Positions 61,407 through 64,000 of a DNA stretch of 64,000 bases are shown in pieces. Source of the DNA: Cognatiluteimonas telluris (lineage in GTDB: Bacteria; Pseudomonadota; Gammaproteobacteria; Xanthomonadales; Xanthomonadaceae); NCBI RefSeq assembly GCF_011320095.1, contig NZ_JAANOY010000013.1, positions 1-64,000 of the forward strand, given 5' to 3'. The position numbers and the translations under genes are program-made. The notes under the pieces were generated by a model. That model searched no databases, was not told the origin of the DNA, and saw only the letters and a list, made by a program, of their open reading frames with translations. Within the stretch, counting starts at the first letter, position 1; each line of letters begins with the position of its first letter.

Positions 61407-61540
61407 GGCGGGCCCAGGCCCGCCATCGGAGTCCTGGATGTCACCGATGGCGCCGCCGGAATTCTTGATGTCGCCAATGGCGGCCAAACCCGTCGACGGA
61501 ATTCTTGATGTCGCCATGGCGGGCCTGGGCCCGCCCTACG
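61402..61540. repeat. 139-bp palindromic element between fumarase and pldA
   Basis: Perfect 25-bp inverted arms at 61402-61426 and 61516-61540, each itself a GGCGGGCC/GGCCCGCC hairpin. Inside, CGGAATTCTTGATGTCGCCA occurs at 61457 and 61497 (40-bp period) and a diverged copy at 61427. The left arm contains the fumarase TAG; the right arm abuts the pldA stop. It probably ends both convergent transcripts. Confidence 0.85.
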
Positions 61541-62653
61541 TCAATACCATTCGAGCAGCGAGATCCCGATCCCAACGTACGTGGCGCGGTGGTCGTAGTC
61601 GATCAGGCTTTCGCCGTAGCCGTCGAACACCTGCAGGTGGCCGCGCAGCGTGCGGTTGATCGGGAATCCCCAGTCGAACTGCAGCGCGCCATGCGAGTGC
61701 TCCCCGCCGCGCAGCGAATGCCGCGCCATCAGCGCGAATTCGTTGCCGCCCACCTGGTGCACGAGCGTCACATCGCCACGGCCGATGTAATCCTCGATGC
61801 CTGGATTTTCGTCCGCATGGCCGTCGGAGATGCGCCACCACGGCCGCGCCACCAGCGCCCAGCCCTCGCGATCCAGCCCGACGTTGACCATCACCCGGTT
61901 CCAGCTGCGCGACAGCGGGTCCGCGCGGCCGTTGGACTGGTGGTTGACGCCGACCCCGAACATCCGTCCGTGCCAGCCACCGATGCTGTAGTTGTTGCGG
62001 AACACGAGCAGCACTTCGGGCTCGTAATTGGTTTCGCGAAAGGGGCGCGATTCGCCACCGTTGAAGACCTGCCAGTGCGAGACCTGGGTGTAGCCCATCC
62101 ACAGGTCGCCGTTGTCGCCGAACAGGTTCTCGAACGCCTTGGTCTTGAAGCTGATCTGGAATTCGGTTTCCACCGAATCCAGCGACTGCGTCGCGGGCGG
62201 AACTTCGGGATTGGATGAGGCCGGATGCTCGTTCGGCGCGCTGCTCCACAGCGCCGGCAGCAGGTACACCGGTTTGTAGGCGCGGAAGTTGAAGGTTCCC
62301 AGCTTGGAGCCCTTCGCCAGCTCCCAGCGGCTGTCGAGCAACGAACCCTTGCCGGCATTGGCTTCGGCATCGGCCCCGTGGGCATCAACGGCATGGCGCG
62401 CATCATTGCGATACAGGTCGCTGGTCGCGTGGCGCGCGTGCTCGGCCTGGTCGGCTTCCCGGTCGGCCCGTTGCACATCGCTGCGCACGCGTCCGAATGC
62501 GGCGTCGTAACAGGCCAGCCGCCCGGCGTCGGTCTCGATCGAGGCGCAGGCGGCCGCGTCGCTGGGTGCCGGCGCCTGCGCCTGCGCGAAGGCCGGGTTG
62601 GCAGCCGCGACGGACAGTGCGAGCAGGACCCGTCGGATCGTTGGTGTGGTCAC
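61541..62653 (-). CDS. pldA: Outer-membrane phospholipase A1
   Basis: 370 residues. Signal peptide (VLLALSVAAANPAFA), a Cys-containing periplasmic N-region (about 35-120), then the 12-strand barrel of OMPLA. The catalytic triad is visible: His238 and Ser240 in NHQSNG and Asn252 in SWNR, the same 2- and 12-residue spacings as E. coli His142/Ser144/Asn156. Ends in an aromatic (LLEWY) for BAM insertion. GTG 62653 with CAGGGA upstream chosen. Confidence 0.92.
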   Translation of the reverse strand: MTTPTIRRVLLALSVAAANPAFAQAQAPAPSDAAACASIETDAGRLACYDAAFGRVRSDVQRADREADQAEHARHATSDLYRNDARHAVDAHGADAEANAGKGSLLDSRWELAKGSKLGTFNFRAYKPVYLLPALWSSAPNEHPASSNPEVPPATQSLDSVETEFQISFKTKAFENLFGDNGDLWMGYTQVSHWQVFNGGESRPFRETNYEPEVLLVFRNNYSIGGWHGRMFGVGVNHQSNGRADPLSRSWNRVMVNVGLDREGWALVARPWWRISDGHADENPGIEDYIGRGDVTLVHQVGGNEFALMARHSLRGGEHSHGALQFDWGFPINRTLRGHLQVFDGYGESLIDYDHRATYVGIGISLLEWY

Positions 62654-62684
62654 GGCATGGATCCCTGCGTTGTGTGCCCTGCGC

Positions 62685-64000
62685 TCAGGTGCGCGAAGCA
62701 CTGTCGCCGTCGTTGGGCTTGGCGCTGGTTTCCAGCAGGTTGCGCTCCTCGGTGGCCCGCTGCGCGGCGGCCAGCTGGGCGTCGATGTCGCGATTGACCG
62801 ACGTGTCGCCGCAGCCACCTTCGCTGTCGATGTCGCCATCGATGCGGCGGCCGGCCTGGATGCGTTCGGGTGCGGTCGAGATCGGAGGGGACGCGGGTTC
62901 GGGCGCGCGGTAACGCACGGTTTCGGGTCCGTGCACGTCGTTGTGCCCGAATGCGCCCTTGATCGCGCGCAGGGCTTCGCTGCGGACCTTGGTCAGGTCG
63001 CTGCAGCGCTGGTCGATCCAGCCGTAGAAGCGCAGGTCGATGCCCTTGGCGTTGTAGCCATCGGCCGACCAGCTCGGCGCCGGCTCGGCAAGCACGCCAT
63101 CGACTTTCCCCAGCGCCTGCAGCCCGAGTTCCTGCGCGCGGCGGATCGACTGGCTCGGATCGATCGGCAGCAGCACGTCGAAGCGGCGCTTGGGATTGAC
63201 GCTGTAGTTGAGCACCACCGACTTGAACACCAGCGCGTTGGGCAGCGACAGGTGGTTGCCATCCAGGGTCATGAGCAGCGTCGTGCGCGAAGTCAGCGCC
63301 ACGACCTTGCCTTCGAACCGGTCCACCAGCAGCCGGTCGCCCGGTGCGAATGGCCGCCGCAGGCTGAGCAGCACGCCGGAGATGTAGTTTTCGGCGATGT
63401 CCTTGAACGCGAAACCGAAGGCCAGGCCGATCACGCCGGCCGAACCGAGCACGGCGCCGACCAGCGAGGTGTTACCCAGCAGGTTCAATGCCAGCAGCAC
63501 GCCCAGCAGCACCACCACCGTCTGCAGGATGCGCCGCACCAGGCCATCCATGTAGGGATTGCCGCTGCGCTCACGCAGCCAGCGCGCCGGACGCCGCGAC
63601 ACCACTCGCCCGACCCACCATGCCAGCACCACGATCAGGATGGCCACGGCCAGCAGCGGCACCGCGGCGACGATGCGCACCAGCTTGTCCTTGACCTGGT
63701 CCAGGGCGCTGTCCAGGCGTGTGTGCAGGTTGGCATCGAGCTGCACGACGTTCACCACGTCGGTCACGCCACGCACGCTTTTGGCCAGCGTCGCGGCGCG
63801 CGTGCGGTCGGCTTCCTCCGGCACCTTGCCGCCGAGGGTGACGATGCCGGCCTGCACCTGCACCGTGACCGCGGACAGGCCCGGTTGCCGCATCAGCAGC
63901 GCCGCCACCGCGGTCGCGACGTCGCTGTCCTGGCGGGTGCCGGCGCGCACTTCGGCGGCCACGCGCGCGGCGTTCGGCGTGGCGGCGGCATCCGCGCCGG
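62685..64000 (-). CDS. BON-domain mechanosensitive channel (MscS family), 5' end outside window
   Basis: The visible part has a BON domain (VTVQVQAGIVTLGGKVPEE, about residues 30-75 from GTG 63962), two membrane helices (AAVPLLAVAILIVVLAW; TVVVLLGVLLALNLLG), the pore helix and MscS beta domain (GSAGVIGLAFGFAFKDIAENYISG, RRPFAPGDRLLVDRFEGKV, PNALVFKSVVLNYS) and a polar C-tail. The frame stays open to the window edge without a start better than GTG 63962, so the N-terminus with its signal peptide probably lies outside. 31 bp upstream of pldA in the same direction. Confidence 0.87.
   Translation of the reverse strand, partial: GADAAATPNAARVAAEVRAGTRQDSDVATAVAALLMRQPGLSAVTVQVQAGIVTLGGKVPEEADRTRAATLAKSVRGVTDVVNVVQLDANLHTRLDSALDQVKDKLVRIVAAVPLLAVAILIVVLAWWVGRVVSRRPARWLRERSGNPYMDGLVRRILQTVVVLLGVLLALNLLGNTSLVGAVLGSAGVIGLAFGFAFKDIAENYISGVLLSLRRPFAPGDRLLVDRFEGKVVALTSRTTLLMTLDGNHLSLPNALVFKSVVLNYSVNPKRRFDVLLPIDPSQSIRRAQELGLQALGKVDGVLAEPAPSWSADGYNAKGIDLRFYGWIDQRCSDLTKVRSEALRAIKGAFGHNDVHGPETVRYRAPEPASPPISTAPERIQAGRRIDGDIDSEGGCGDTSVNRDIDAQLAAAQRATEERNLLETSAKPNDGDSASRT

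Noticed and set aside
61427-61516. Possible CRISPR-like direct repeats between fumarase and pldA
   Set aside because: Only two identical 20-bp units plus a diverged one, with spacers of 10-20 bp inside an inverted-repeat element; no cas genes.

Overview
The window is high-GC DNA (roughly 68-70 percent by eye) from a gammaproteobacterium of the Xanthomonadaceae/Lysobacteraceae type, probably Lysobacter-like. The reasons are the gene order secG - tRNA-Leu - nuoA-N - tRNA-fMet - rimP-nusA-infB-rbfA-truB-rpsO-pnp, the TACAAT-type -10 elements, and the dispersed GGAGCGGCTTCAGCCGC palindromes. Family names were assigned by reading translated sequence; no database search was run.

Layout. 1-15457: the end of secG, a tRNA-Leu(GAG), and a complete 14-gene respiratory complex I operon (nuoA to nuoN) with stop/start overlaps at most junctions. 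15460-25246: tRNA-fMet, then the rimP-nusA-infB-rbfA-truB-rpsO-pnp transcription/translation/RNA-decay cluster, with clear terminators after tRNA-fMet, rpsO and pnp. 25337-44600: accessory chromosomal genes. These are a PhzF-like isomerase, an FTR1-like membrane protein with a small partner, a lipoprotein with a cytochrome c'-type haem motif behind a Fur-box-like site, a KaiC-like ATPase with a hybrid histidine kinase, PruA, YceI, DNA polymerase IV, an EAL phosphodiesterase, an aminotransferase/sulfotransferase pair, a quinol-dependent NO reductase, a PhoD-type phosphatase and a DUF4440 protein.

44895-55236 is a defence island built as one operon: hsdM - hsdS - unknown 151-aa gene - a GmrSD-like multidomain protein (DUF262, HNH/DUF1524, DUF4357, DUF4268) - wHTH/MNT nucleotidyltransferase - HEPN protein - hsdR. 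The MNT gene is preceded by two 17-bp palindromes of the form GTTGC-N7-GCAAC with centres 21 bp apart, the second covering a candidate start codon. MNT, HEPN and hsdR overlap one another. Putting a HEPN/MNT toxin-antitoxin pair with its own operator directly in front of the restriction subunit is the most novel arrangement here. It suggests that the pair regulates or guards restriction.

55439-64000: an SDR-like protein with an N-terminal zinc ribbon and no catalytic Tyr, a ScyD/ScyE-like propeller, a hemerythrin, a small acidic protein, class I fumarase, phospholipase A1 (PldA) and a BON-MscS channel cut by the window edge. The fumarase and pldA genes converge on a 139-bp spacer bounded by perfect 25-bp inverted repeats.
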